NCBI GenBank assembly: GCA_903824785.1
Contig: CAIJYD010000051.1
Location: 1 to 45,925 of the forward strand
Reading direction: 5' to 3'
Source: an uncultured Bacteroidota bacterium
GTDB lineage: Bacteria; Bacteroidota; Bacteroidia; Bacteroidales; VadinHA17
DNA: 45,925 nucleotides
Of this stretch, positions 17,609 through 25,000 are shown piece by piece; within the stretch, counting starts at the first letter, position 1; each line of letters opens with the position of its first letter. The notes under the pieces are model-generated. The model saw nothing but the letters and a program-made list of their open reading frames with translations, did no database searches and was not told where the DNA came from. Made by a program: the position numbers and the translations under genes.

Positions 17609-18745
17609 TTATTTCGGCGCCAATTTATAAAGTACCAAAGCAATTATTGAATACAGAATGTTTGGTATCCACATGGCGAGCAGAGGGTTCAGGTCTCCTT
17701 TGAGTGAAAACTGAGATGCGAACTGAAGAAACAGAATGTAGGAAAAACTGAGAATTAATCCGATACCTATATTCATACCAATACCTCCCCGTATCTTTCG
17801 TGAAGAGAGGGAGACTCCGATAAGTGACAGAATGAACACCGCAAAAGGGTTGGCAAACCTTCTGTATTTTTCAATGAGGAACAGTTTCAGTTCATCAGAA
17901 CCCTGCAGCCGGAGCAGACTTATGTAATCATCCAGTTCACGGTAAGTCATCGTTCCTACAAATCCCGGATCTCTTGAAAAATCGCTGGGTTTAATAGAAA
18001 GTGTCGTATCCATTTGGGTTCCCCTTGAGATTCTCTCCTCATTGCCGGTTATTTCTCTCAGAGAATAATTCATTGCCGACCATTTATGTAAAGTTGTATC
18101 ATAAGTAACAGTAGGAGATGACAATTTTGACTCGAGCCTTCCGCTGTCACTGAATTTTTCAATGGTGAAATTCTGACCTCTCAGACTAATAGGATTGTAC
18201 GACCCCATATAAACATAGATATTTTTGAATACCTGCCTGTGAATATTCTCTACCATCACCTTCCGGCTTGATGACCTGTAATATCTGTCTTCAAAAACCA
18301 TCCTTTTCCGGTTTGAGCCGGGTATAACAAAATTGGTCAGGATAAAGGTGAATGCAGCGATAAACAAAGCCGAAAGAAAATAAGGCCACATCATCCTCCT
18401 GAAACTCATTCCGCTATTAAGAATGGCAATGATTTCGGTATTAACCGCCATTTTTGAAGTAAAGAATATAACTGCGATAAAAACGAACAGAGGTGCAAAT
18501 AATGTGGCAAAATACGGAATGAAATTCAGGTAATAATCAAATATTATTGCTTTTACAGGAGCCTCCTTTTCCATAAAGTTATCGATTTTCTCGGCGAAAT
18601 CGAATACAACAGCTATTGTCAGTATCAGGACAAGTGCAAAGAAGAAAGTTCCAAGAAACTTCCTGATAATATAAGCATCAATAATTTTAATTCTCAGAGA
18701 ATTTACAGTCGCTCCGAAAGTTTTTTTACCATTGCGTCTTTCCAT
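17609..18745 (-). CDS. LptF/LptG family permease
   Basis: 378 residues, a membrane subunit of the lipopolysaccharide export ABC transporter, probably the LptG-like member. Transmembrane helices are seen at about 30-50, 70-95 and 115-140, and three more lie in the C-terminal third. Between them is a periplasmic beta-rich domain with NFTIEKFSDSGRLESKLSSPT. The only in-frame ATG is at 18745, giving a 43-base overlap with tgt and a 16-residue extension before LRIKIIDAYIIRKFLG, where family members normally begin. The overlap indicates co-transcription with tgt, an arrangement I recall from other Bacteroidota. Confidence 0.92.
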   Translation of the reverse strand: MERRNGKKTFGATVNSLRIKIIDAYIIRKFLGTFFFALVLILTIAVVFDFAEKIDNFMEKEAPVKAIIFDYYLNFIPYFATLFAPLFVFIAVIFFTSKMAVNTEIIAILNSGMSFRRMMWPYFLSALFIAAFTFILTNFVIPGSNRKRMVFEDRYYRSSSRKVMVENIHRQVFKNIYVYMGSYNPISLRGQNFTIEKFSDSGRLESKLSSPTVTYDTTLHKWSAMNYSLREITGNEERISRGTQMDTTLSIKPSDFSRDPGFVGTMTYRELDDYISLLRLQGSDELKLFLIEKYRRFANPFAVFILSLIGVSLSSRKIRGGIGMNIGIGLILSFSYILFLQFASQFSLKGDLNPLLAMWIPNILYSIIALVLYKLAPK

Positions 18746-19830
18746 TTTCTAAAATTACCTTCTTCAATTTTTTTTCTTGCTTCCTCAACCAGTCTCAAAT
18801 AAAAAGCCAGATTATGAATACTTGCTATCTGCGCTCCAAGATTTTCGCCCGAAATAACGAGATGTCTTAAGTATGCCTTTGAATAGAAAAGGCTTACCGC
18901 AGAAGGCCCCTCAGGATCAATCGGCGAGAAATCGTCGATCCATTTTCTGTTTCTGATATTTATCGTCCCCTCACTTGTAAATAGCATTCCATTTCGTCCG
19001 TTCCGTGTCGGCATAACACAATCGAACATATCAATACCTCTCTCTATGGCTTCGAGAAGATTTACAGGAGTACCCACTCCCATCAGATAACGTGGTTTAT
19101 CATCGGGAAGGATTTCATTAACTATCTCTATTATCCTGTACATTTCGTCAGCCGGTTCTCCAACCGACAATCCACCTATTGCATTTCCCTCTAATCCCAC
19201 AGAAGCTATCTTTTCGGCAGAAAATCGCCTGAGATCATCAAATACACCTCCCTGAACTATCGGAAAAAGGAACTGCTCTTTCCCCCATAAAGGATCGGTG
19301 GTGCGAAAACGGTCAACTGCCCTGTCGAGCCATTGATGTGTCAGAGCTACCGATTTTTTCACATAGTCGTACTCACATGGCCAGGGAGCGCACTCATCAA
19401 AAGCCATTATTATGTCGGCGCCAATAATGCGTTGAATATCAATTGTATTTTCAGGAGTAAAGAGATGCCTCGATCCGTCTATATGAGATTTAAAGACAGC
19501 ACCTTCAGCGGTAAGCTTCCTGTTTCCTGTAAGCGAGAATACCTGATAACCTCCGCTATCGGTAAGTATAGGGCGATCCCACGACATAAAACGGTGAAGA
19601 CCTCCGGCTGCCTGCAGTATTTCAGTACCCGGTCTCAAATAGAGATGATAAGTGTTTCCAAGAATTATTTTTGCATTAATATCCTCTGAAAGATCACGTT
19701 GTAAAATTCCTTTTACAGTACCACCAGTCCCTACCGGCATAAAAATCGGAGTAGGGATATCGCCATGTGCTGTTTTCAAAAGACCAGTCCGTGCTTTTGT
19801 TTCTTTATCCCTGCTCTCTATTTTAAACAT
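18703..19830 (-). CDS. tgt: tRNA-guanine transglycosylase
   Basis: 375 residues. Tgt swaps guanine 34 of certain tRNAs for preQ1 on the way to queuosine. The general base D91 (LTDSGGYQVFSL) and nucleophile D270 (MFDCVMPTRNGR) are present. The zinc-site stretch is changed: where the E. coli protein has DPECDCYTC, this one has DPEGPSAVS, so the three cysteines become G308, S310 and S313, while H339 remains in IASIHNLAFY. I believe other Bacteroidota share this loss. The ATG at 19830 was chosen because a -7 box lies at 19864-19857, which excludes the GTG at 19857, and because family N termini align here. ATG 19845 is an alternative. Confidence 0.94.
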   Translation of the reverse strand: MFKIESRDKETKARTGLLKTAHGDIPTPIFMPVGTGGTVKGILQRDLSEDINAKIILGNTYHLYLRPGTEILQAAGGLHRFMSWDRPILTDSGGYQVFSLTGNRKLTAEGAVFKSHIDGSRHLFTPENTIDIQRIIGADIIMAFDECAPWPCEYDYVKKSVALTHQWLDRAVDRFRTTDPLWGKEQFLFPIVQGGVFDDLRRFSAEKIASVGLEGNAIGGLSVGEPADEMYRIIEIVNEILPDDKPRYLMGVGTPVNLLEAIERGIDMFDCVMPTRNGRNGMLFTSEGTINIRNRKWIDDFSPIDPEGPSAVSLFYSKAYLRHLVISGENLGAQIASIHNLAFYLRLVEEARKKIEEGNFRKWKDAMVKKLSERL

Positions 19831-19856
19831 ATCAATCAATCGCATTTTTGAAAACA

Positions 19857-19864
19857 CAAATGTA
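19857..19864 (-). promoter_or_regulatory. -7 promoter box of tgt
   Basis: On the minus strand this reads TACATTTG, a full match to TAnnTTTG. It would start transcription near 19850, so it helps exclude the farthest upstream start codon of tgt. Confidence 0.55.
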
Positions 19865-20024
19865 ATTCATCCATACGGCCTTATAAAATTATAGTGAAAA
19901 TTTTTTCTTAACCTGTTATGAGCAGATATCCTCCGGGCTAAAAATTTCAGAATGTTTATTGCTAATAATCATTTATCATTACGATTATCTTATTAATATT
20001 GCTGAAGTAAATGGAAATGATACT

Positions 20025-21152
20025 ATGAATCCAGATAAAATTTTTCTCATTATTGTTTTTTCAACCTTCGTTGTAACTGCAGCCATTCAGTTATTTTATT
20101 ATCTATTCTTTTATCTTACTGTGTATGTGAATAAACCGGGGAAGATAAATGATGAGAAAAAATCTGTCTCGGTAATAATATGCGCTAAAAACGAAGCTGA
20201 AAATCTTAATAATTTTTTGCCGTTCATATTAAAGCAGGACTATCCCGATTATGAAGTTATTGTTGTAAACGATTGTTCCGAAGATAATTCTTATGATATA
20301 CTTGGGAAATTTACGAAGCAATATCCCCATTTGAAGATCTCAACTATCAATAAAGACCTCAAATTTACACATAACAAGAAGTTTGCTCAGTTTATCGGAA
20401 TAAAGGCTGCCAAAAATGATATTCTCGTTTTTACGGACGCCGATTGCCGGCCGGATTCAGATAAATGGCTCGAGGGAATGACTTCACATTTTAATGAAAA
20501 AATCTCTTTTGTACTTGGATACGGAGGATATTTCAGGGAGAACGGATTCTTAAACAAATACATCCGTTACGACAGCATGATAATAGCTATGCAGTATCTT
20601 GGGATGGCACTACGGGGCTTTCCTTATATGGGTGTCGGACGCAACCTGTCATACCGCCGTTCGGTATTTTTTGAAAATAAAGGCTATGGCGCTTATAATC
20701 ATATCATTTCGGGAGATGATGACCTGTTTGTAAATACAAATGCTTCGAGGAACAATACAAACGTCGAATTCAGGAACGGCACACATACAAGGTCTGTTCC
20801 ATGTACAGGGTTTAATGAATGGATGACACAGAAGAAAAGACACATGACCACTGCGCCTCATTATAAACTAAGAGATAAATTACTACTGATTACTGAACCT
20901 GTTACAAGGGTTCTGTTCTTTTCATCACTCATTGTTCTGCTTTCGTTTACTTTTCTCTGGCCGTATGTTTTGTCAGTATTTGGATTGAGACTAATAATAC
21001 AAATAACTGTTTTCGCACTTGTTCAGAAAAAATTAAATGAACCGGGTTTGTTAGCTTATTCGTTGTTTTTTGATATCTTTTCCCCACTTATTAACTGTAT
21101 TGTTTATTTAAGTAACATCCTGAGCGGACAAGGTAATAACAGATGGAAATAG
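20025..21152 (+). CDS. membrane-bound family 2 glycosyltransferase
   Basis: 375 residues. One N-terminal transmembrane helix (about 6-30) is followed by a GT-A domain with VSVIICAKNEAENL, the nucleotide-binding VFTDADCRP, the acceptor-site ISGDDDLFV and a QKKRH stretch resembling the QxxRW signature of processive enzymes. Two or three more helices lie at the C terminus. It transfers a sugar from a nucleotide-sugar to an unidentified envelope acceptor. ATG 20025 was chosen over a TTG 22 codons upstream because the hydrophobic anchor follows it directly. The last ten bases overlap the next gene, the ECF sigma factor. Confidence 0.9.
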   Translation: MNPDKIFLIIVFSTFVVTAAIQLFYYLFFYLTVYVNKPGKINDEKKSVSVIICAKNEAENLNNFLPFILKQDYPDYEVIVVNDCSEDNSYDILGKFTKQYPHLKISTINKDLKFTHNKKFAQFIGIKAAKNDILVFTDADCRPDSDKWLEGMTSHFNEKISFVLGYGGYFRENGFLNKYIRYDSMIIAMQYLGMALRGFPYMGVGRNLSYRRSVFFENKGYGAYNHIISGDDDLFVNTNASRNNTNVEFRNGTHTRSVPCTGFNEWMTQKKRHMTTAPHYKLRDKLLLITEPVTRVLFFSSLIVLLSFTFLWPYVLSVFGLRLIIQITVFALVQKKLNEPGLLAYSLFFDIFSPLINCIVYLSNILSGQGNNRWK

Positions 21153-21739
21153 CACATGGACTATCGGATAAAGCCCAAAACGATCTGCTGCTTGTTTTAG
21201 AAGCAAAGGAAGGAAGTGAAAAAGCTTTTGCCAGCCTGATGAACAGGTATTGGGATTCAATCTTTTTTTTACTTCTGAAAATGGTTAACAACTCCTCTGA
21301 TGCTGAAGATCTTACAATTGAAGCATTTGGGAAAGCCTTCAGAAACCTTGATTCCTATACTCCGAAATTTGCATTCAGCACCTGGCTATTTAAAATCGCC
21401 ACAAATAATTGCGTCGACTTTATCAGAAAGAAACAGGTATCTCCAACCCCGCTTGATCACTTACAGGACAGCCTTGATATAGTAATTGTAAACATTCAAT
21501 CGGACCAGCCCGATCCGGAAGAATTATTAATTAATCATCAGGAGATTGCTGCTCTTAAAGATATTGTAAGCCAGTTAAAACCACGATACCGTACCCTCAT
21601 TGAATTGCGTTATTATAATGAGTACTCATATATTGAGATCTCATCAAAACTCAACCTCCCCATTGGAACGGTGAAAGTTCAGCTCAACAGGGCAAAAGCA
21701 CTTTTATATAATATTTTAATCAAAACAGGCAAAAGGTAG
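21143..21739 (+). CDS. ECF-type RNA polymerase sigma factor
   Basis: 198 residues of the sigma-70 ECF group. Region 2 covers about 25-95 with SSDAEDLTIEAFGKAFRNL and STWLFKIATNNCVDFIRKK. Region 4 covers about 135-195 with YIEISSKLNLPIGTVKVQLN as the helix-turn-helix. Regions 1 and 3 are lacking, as expected. It overlaps the glycosyltransferase by ten bases and rsmG by one base, so its level is tied to these genes. No anti-sigma gene is adjacent, which suggests control by transcription or by a distant regulator. Its target promoters are unknown. Confidence 0.92.
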   Translation: MEIAHGLSDKAQNDLLLVLEAKEGSEKAFASLMNRYWDSIFFLLLKMVNNSSDAEDLTIEAFGKAFRNLDSYTPKFAFSTWLFKIATNNCVDFIRKKQVSPTPLDHLQDSLDIVIVNIQSDQPDPEELLINHQEIAALKDIVSQLKPRYRTLIELRYYNEYSYIEISSKLNLPIGTVKVQLNRAKALLYNILIKTGKR

Positions 21740-22362
21740 TGTCAGAAATCATTTTCAGCTATTTTCCATTGATGTCCGGGGATCAGAAAGAAAAGATCTC
21801 GCAACTGTACAGCATTTACCTGAGATGGAACAATATGATAAATGTGATATCCAGAAAAGACATGGATAATTTCATGGTACACCATGTGCTGCATTCTCTG
21901 GCAATAGCAAAAGTCATAACATTCCTGCCGGGAACAAGGATCATTGATATAGGTACAGGAGGAGGGTTTCCGGGGATCCCGCTTGCTATCCTGTTCCCCG
22001 ATTCTGAATTCACCCTGCTTGATTCCATTGAAAAAAAAATCAAAGTGGTAACATCTGTTGCAGATGAACTTGGTCTGAAAAATGTAAGGCCGGTACGGAA
22101 AAGGATCGAGGAAGAAAAAGCCAGATACCATTTCGTAATAAGCCGTGCAGTAGCCGCATTTCCTGAATTTGCAGCCCTCACTTCAAAAAACATTGAAAAA
22201 TCGGAAAAAAACAAACTCAGGAGTGGAATTTTGTATCTTAAAGGCGGAGATCTTACCGCTGAGCTGGTATCGTTTCAAAACAAGGTTAAAGTGTGGAATA
22301 TCAAGGAGTTTTTTAAAGAACCCTTTTTTGAAACAAAAAAGATAGTTTATCTGCCAATTTGA
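21739..22362 (+). CDS. rsmG: 16S rRNA guanine-527 N7-methyltransferase RsmG
   Basis: 207 residues. RsmG (GidB) methylates N7 of G527 in 16S rRNA with S-adenosylmethionine. The cofactor loop is IDIGTGGGFPGIPLAI, followed by FTLLDSIEKKIKVV and FVISRAVAAF. The start is GTG at 21739, sharing one base with the preceding TAG, and is supported because family members begin with the same IxxYFPxLS-like segment seen here as IFSYFPLMS. It ends the three-gene overlapping unit. Confidence 0.95.
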   Translation: MSEIIFSYFPLMSGDQKEKISQLYSIYLRWNNMINVISRKDMDNFMVHHVLHSLAIAKVITFLPGTRIIDIGTGGGFPGIPLAILFPDSEFTLLDSIEKKIKVVTSVADELGLKNVRPVRKRIEEEKARYHFVISRAVAAFPEFAALTSKNIEKSEKNKLRSGILYLKGGDLTAELVSFQNKVKVWNIKEFFKEPFFETKKIVYLPI

Positions 22363-22411
22363 TTTTTTTTAAAAAAAACACTTCCCCCGTTTTTATATTT
22401 CAAAAAAGTAC

Positions 22412-22420
22412 TACATTTGC
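22412..22420 (+). promoter_or_regulatory. -7 promoter box of rpmH
   Basis: TACATTTGC is a full match to the -7 consensus and lies 41 bases before the rpmH start codon. The T-rich stretch at 22390-22394 could be a weak -33 element. Confidence 0.65.
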
Positions 22421-22460
22421 AGTCTCAAATCAGACAGTTAGTCTATAATATAATTGAAAA

Positions 22461-22619
22461 ATGAAAAGGACATACCAGCCATCGAGAAAAAAGAGAGCAA
22501 ATAAGCATGGTTTCAGGGAAAGGATGTCAACTCCCAACGGAAGAAGAGTTCTTGCAGCCCGTAGAGCAAAAGGTAGGAAAAAACTTTCAGTTTCCCCTGA
22601 ACTTAAATTAAAAGGATAA
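22461..22619 (+). CDS. rpmH: 50S ribosomal protein L34
   Basis: 52 residues, very basic. The L34 signature [18 protein letters not shown] is at the N terminus, and [17 protein letters not shown] completes the family core. The C terminus is a few residues longer than the 46-residue E. coli protein (SPELKLKG), as is usual in Bacteroidota. It has its own promoter and a strong terminator, so it is a single-gene unit. The rnpA gene that follows rpmH in many phyla is absent. Confidence 0.98.
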   Translation: MKRTYQPSRKKRANKHGFRERMSTPNGRRVLAARRAKGRKKLSVSPELKLKG

Positions 22620-22641
22620 TCGTACAATACAATATCTGCTT

Positions 22642-22670
22642 AAAGGTGTCTTTATCAAGGCACCTTTTTT
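22642..22670 (+). terminator. intrinsic terminator of rpmH
   Basis: AAAGGTGTCTT (22642-22652) pairs with AAGGCACCTTT (22657-22667) across a four-base loop TATC, with one T-G wobble pair. A T run (22665-22670) follows. It begins 23 bases after the rpmH stop. Confidence 0.93.
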
Positions 22671-22907
22671 GTTTCATTCAAACTCAGAGTATCACCTCCT
22701 GTTACATTTTTAACCACTACTTCAATCCCGCTCCTTTCTACTGCTACGGAACAGGATCCAGACATGAATTCCTGCTGAATCGAGGAGAGAATTGAAACCT
22801 ATTTATGTATTATTAAGTATTTTACAGTGTCAAAAACCAGGCTGTGACGAGCTAATGAGGAATAGAGATTATTCTTAACTTTACACCCTTCAATTACAGA
22901 AATTTAT

Positions 22908-24032
22908 ATGAACGACCTATTTAACTATATTGACGATAAGAACATCCGTATTATTGCAGATAAGGTAGCGGAAAATAAAAGGATTACCCCTGAGGAGGGT
23001 TTGTTGCTCTTTAAAAAAGCAGATCTTGCCTTGCTCGGTCTTCTCGCAGGAATTGTCAGAAAAAGATATAACGGCAATTTTGCCTGGTTCAATAATAATT
23101 TTCATATCGAACCAACCAATAAATGCATTTATAATTGCCGGTTCTGCTCCTATCATAAACAGGAAGGCGACCCTGACAGTTGGGAATACAGCCACGAAGA
23201 GATGCTAGACATTGTGAAACGCTTTGATAATAAAAAAGTTACTGAAGTGCATATTGTAGGTGGAGTGCATCCCTCATATGATCTTCATTACTGGGGCGGC
23301 CTCTTAAGAAAAATAAAAAAACACCGTCCTGAACTGCATATAAAAGCTTTTTCTGCCATTGAACTTGATTACATGATTACAAAGGCAGGCCTCTCTTTCG
23401 AAGAGGGATTAAAAATACTGAAAGATTATGGCCTCGATTCAATACCTGGTGGGGGGGCAGAAATATTTGATGAAGAACTCCGGAAGATGATATGCGATGA
23501 AAAGGCCTCATCAGATCTCTGGCTCACAATTCACGAAACAGCCCACAGGTTAGGTATTTCATCAAATGCAACAATGCTCTATGGCCACATGGAGACTTAT
23601 GCACACCGTATTGATCATCTGGAAAGGCTGCGTACCCTTCAGGATAAAACTTCCGGATTTAATGCTTTTATTCCATTAAAATTCAAAAAGTCGAATAACA
23701 ACATGTCATACCTGGGGGAGGTAAATATTATAGAAGACCTCCGTAACTTTGCAGTATCCAGGATTTATCTCGATAACTTTGCTCATATCAAGGCCTACTG
23801 GCCAATGACAGGAAAAGATAATGCCAGGCTTGCTCTCTCTTTCGGAGCTGATGATATGGACGGAACGATTGATGATACAACCAAAATATATTCGATGGCC
23901 GGAGCAAAAGAGGAGAACCCTGCAATGAGTACTGATGAAATTTCTCAACTGATACGCGATGCTGGGTTTATTCCCGCAGAAAGAGATTCTCTTTACAATC
24001 CCATTCTGCCTCCTAATACAACTGAAATCTGA
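22908..24032 (+). CDS. mqnE: aminodeoxyfutalosine synthase (radical SAM)
   Basis: 374 residues. MqnE joins 3-(1-carboxyvinyloxy)benzoate to S-adenosylmethionine, an early step of the futalosine route to menaquinone. The radical SAM cluster motif CIYNCRFC gives C73, C77 and C80. SIPGGGAEIFDEELR and SFGADDMDGTIDDTTK fit MqnE better than the related MqnC. Length is normal. It is preceded by 238 bases without a gene and followed by 108 bases before the PASTA gene. No other menaquinone gene is in the window. Confidence 0.92.
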   Translation: MNDLFNYIDDKNIRIIADKVAENKRITPEEGLLLFKKADLALLGLLAGIVRKRYNGNFAWFNNNFHIEPTNKCIYNCRFCSYHKQEGDPDSWEYSHEEMLDIVKRFDNKKVTEVHIVGGVHPSYDLHYWGGLLRKIKKHRPELHIKAFSAIELDYMITKAGLSFEEGLKILKDYGLDSIPGGGAEIFDEELRKMICDEKASSDLWLTIHETAHRLGISSNATMLYGHMETYAHRIDHLERLRTLQDKTSGFNAFIPLKFKKSNNNMSYLGEVNIIEDLRNFAVSRIYLDNFAHIKAYWPMTGKDNARLALSFGADDMDGTIDDTTKIYSMAGAKEENPAMSTDEISQLIRDAGFIPAERDSLYNPILPPNTTEI

Positions 24033-24140
24033 AAAAACAATGGTCTTTCGGATACAACCTTACCGGTTTATTATCCTCGAATATCCAACTTATAATTTTA
24101 TCAGTACCTTTACGTTATTAATAATGTCCAAATTGTCAGT

Positions 24141-24995
24141 ATGAGCTTTAAGAACTTTATCCGGAGCAAAGAATTTCTTAAGAATCTTGGTATTTCAGCG
24201 GCAATTTTTGCCGGATCATTAATGATATTACTGCTGTGTCTCAATATCTATACCAGACACGGGCAGGCACGGCCTGTTCCTTCATTCTACGGACTTACGC
24301 TTGAACAGACAACATTACTTGCAAAAAAAAATAAATTAAGATTCCAGATCATCGATTCTGTTTATACAACCCTCGTACCTCGCGGATGTATTGCTGAACA
24401 AAATCCAAAACCCGGGTTCAAAGTAAAAAAAGGGAGGAATATAGTTCTCACTTTAAATGCCTTTCATCCCGAAATGGTAGCAATGCCAAATGTTATTGAT
24501 CTTCCTAAAAGACAGGCTATTGCCCTTATGGAAAGCACAGGTCTCGAGATTGGAGTATTAAAATACAAACCCGATCTCTCAATCGATGTTGTTATCGATC
24601 AGTTGTATAACGGGAAAAACATTCCTGAAGGCGATTCCCTTCAGAAGGGTTCAGTTGTTGATCTTGTTCTGGGGAAAGGATTAAGTAACCAGCGTACTCC
24701 TGTTCCGGATTTAATCGGAATGAATCTGGAACCTGCCAGAAATAAAATTCTTGGTGCATCGCTTAATCTGGGGGCATATATTTACGACAAAACTATTCTT
24801 CAGCTGGGAGACTCTCTTACCGCTGTTGTTTTCAAACAGAATCCGGAGTACAGGGAGGATGCAACACTTCAGCTTGGATCTGCTGTATATCTCTGGCTTA
24901 CAGTTGATTCGGCCAAAATGCCGGTTGACTCAACAGAAACTTCTGTCCAGGACACTATTTCTGATATCAATATAATTAAGGAGACATCTAACTAA
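24141..24995 (+). CDS. membrane-anchored PASTA-domain protein
   Basis: 284 residues. A short cytoplasmic N terminus and one transmembrane helix (about 17-36) are followed by three PASTA domains (starting near PVPSFYGLTLEQ, AMPNVIDLPKRQ and PVPDLIGMNLEP) and a Ser/Thr/Asp-rich tail. PASTA domains bind peptidoglycan or muropeptides; here there is no kinase domain. In Bacteroidota such genes commonly stand near rluD-like and ddl genes, as here. It is probably a cell-wall-associated protein on the outer face of the inner membrane. It is followed after five bases by the T9SS cargo gene. Confidence 0.9.
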   Translation: MSFKNFIRSKEFLKNLGISAAIFAGSLMILLLCLNIYTRHGQARPVPSFYGLTLEQTTLLAKKNKLRFQIIDSVYTTLVPRGCIAEQNPKPGFKVKKGRNIVLTLNAFHPEMVAMPNVIDLPKRQAIALMESTGLEIGVLKYKPDLSIDVVIDQLYNGKNIPEGDSLQKGSVVDLVLGKGLSNQRTPVPDLIGMNLEPARNKILGASLNLGAYIYDKTILQLGDSLTAVVFKQNPEYREDATLQLGSAVYLWLTVDSAKMPVDSTETSVQDTISDINIIKETSN

Positions 24996-25000
24996 ACCAG

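Noticed and set aside
22671-22907. Small gene or structured RNA before mqnE
   Set aside because: No open frame with a plausible start, no tRNA arms and no strong hairpins were found.
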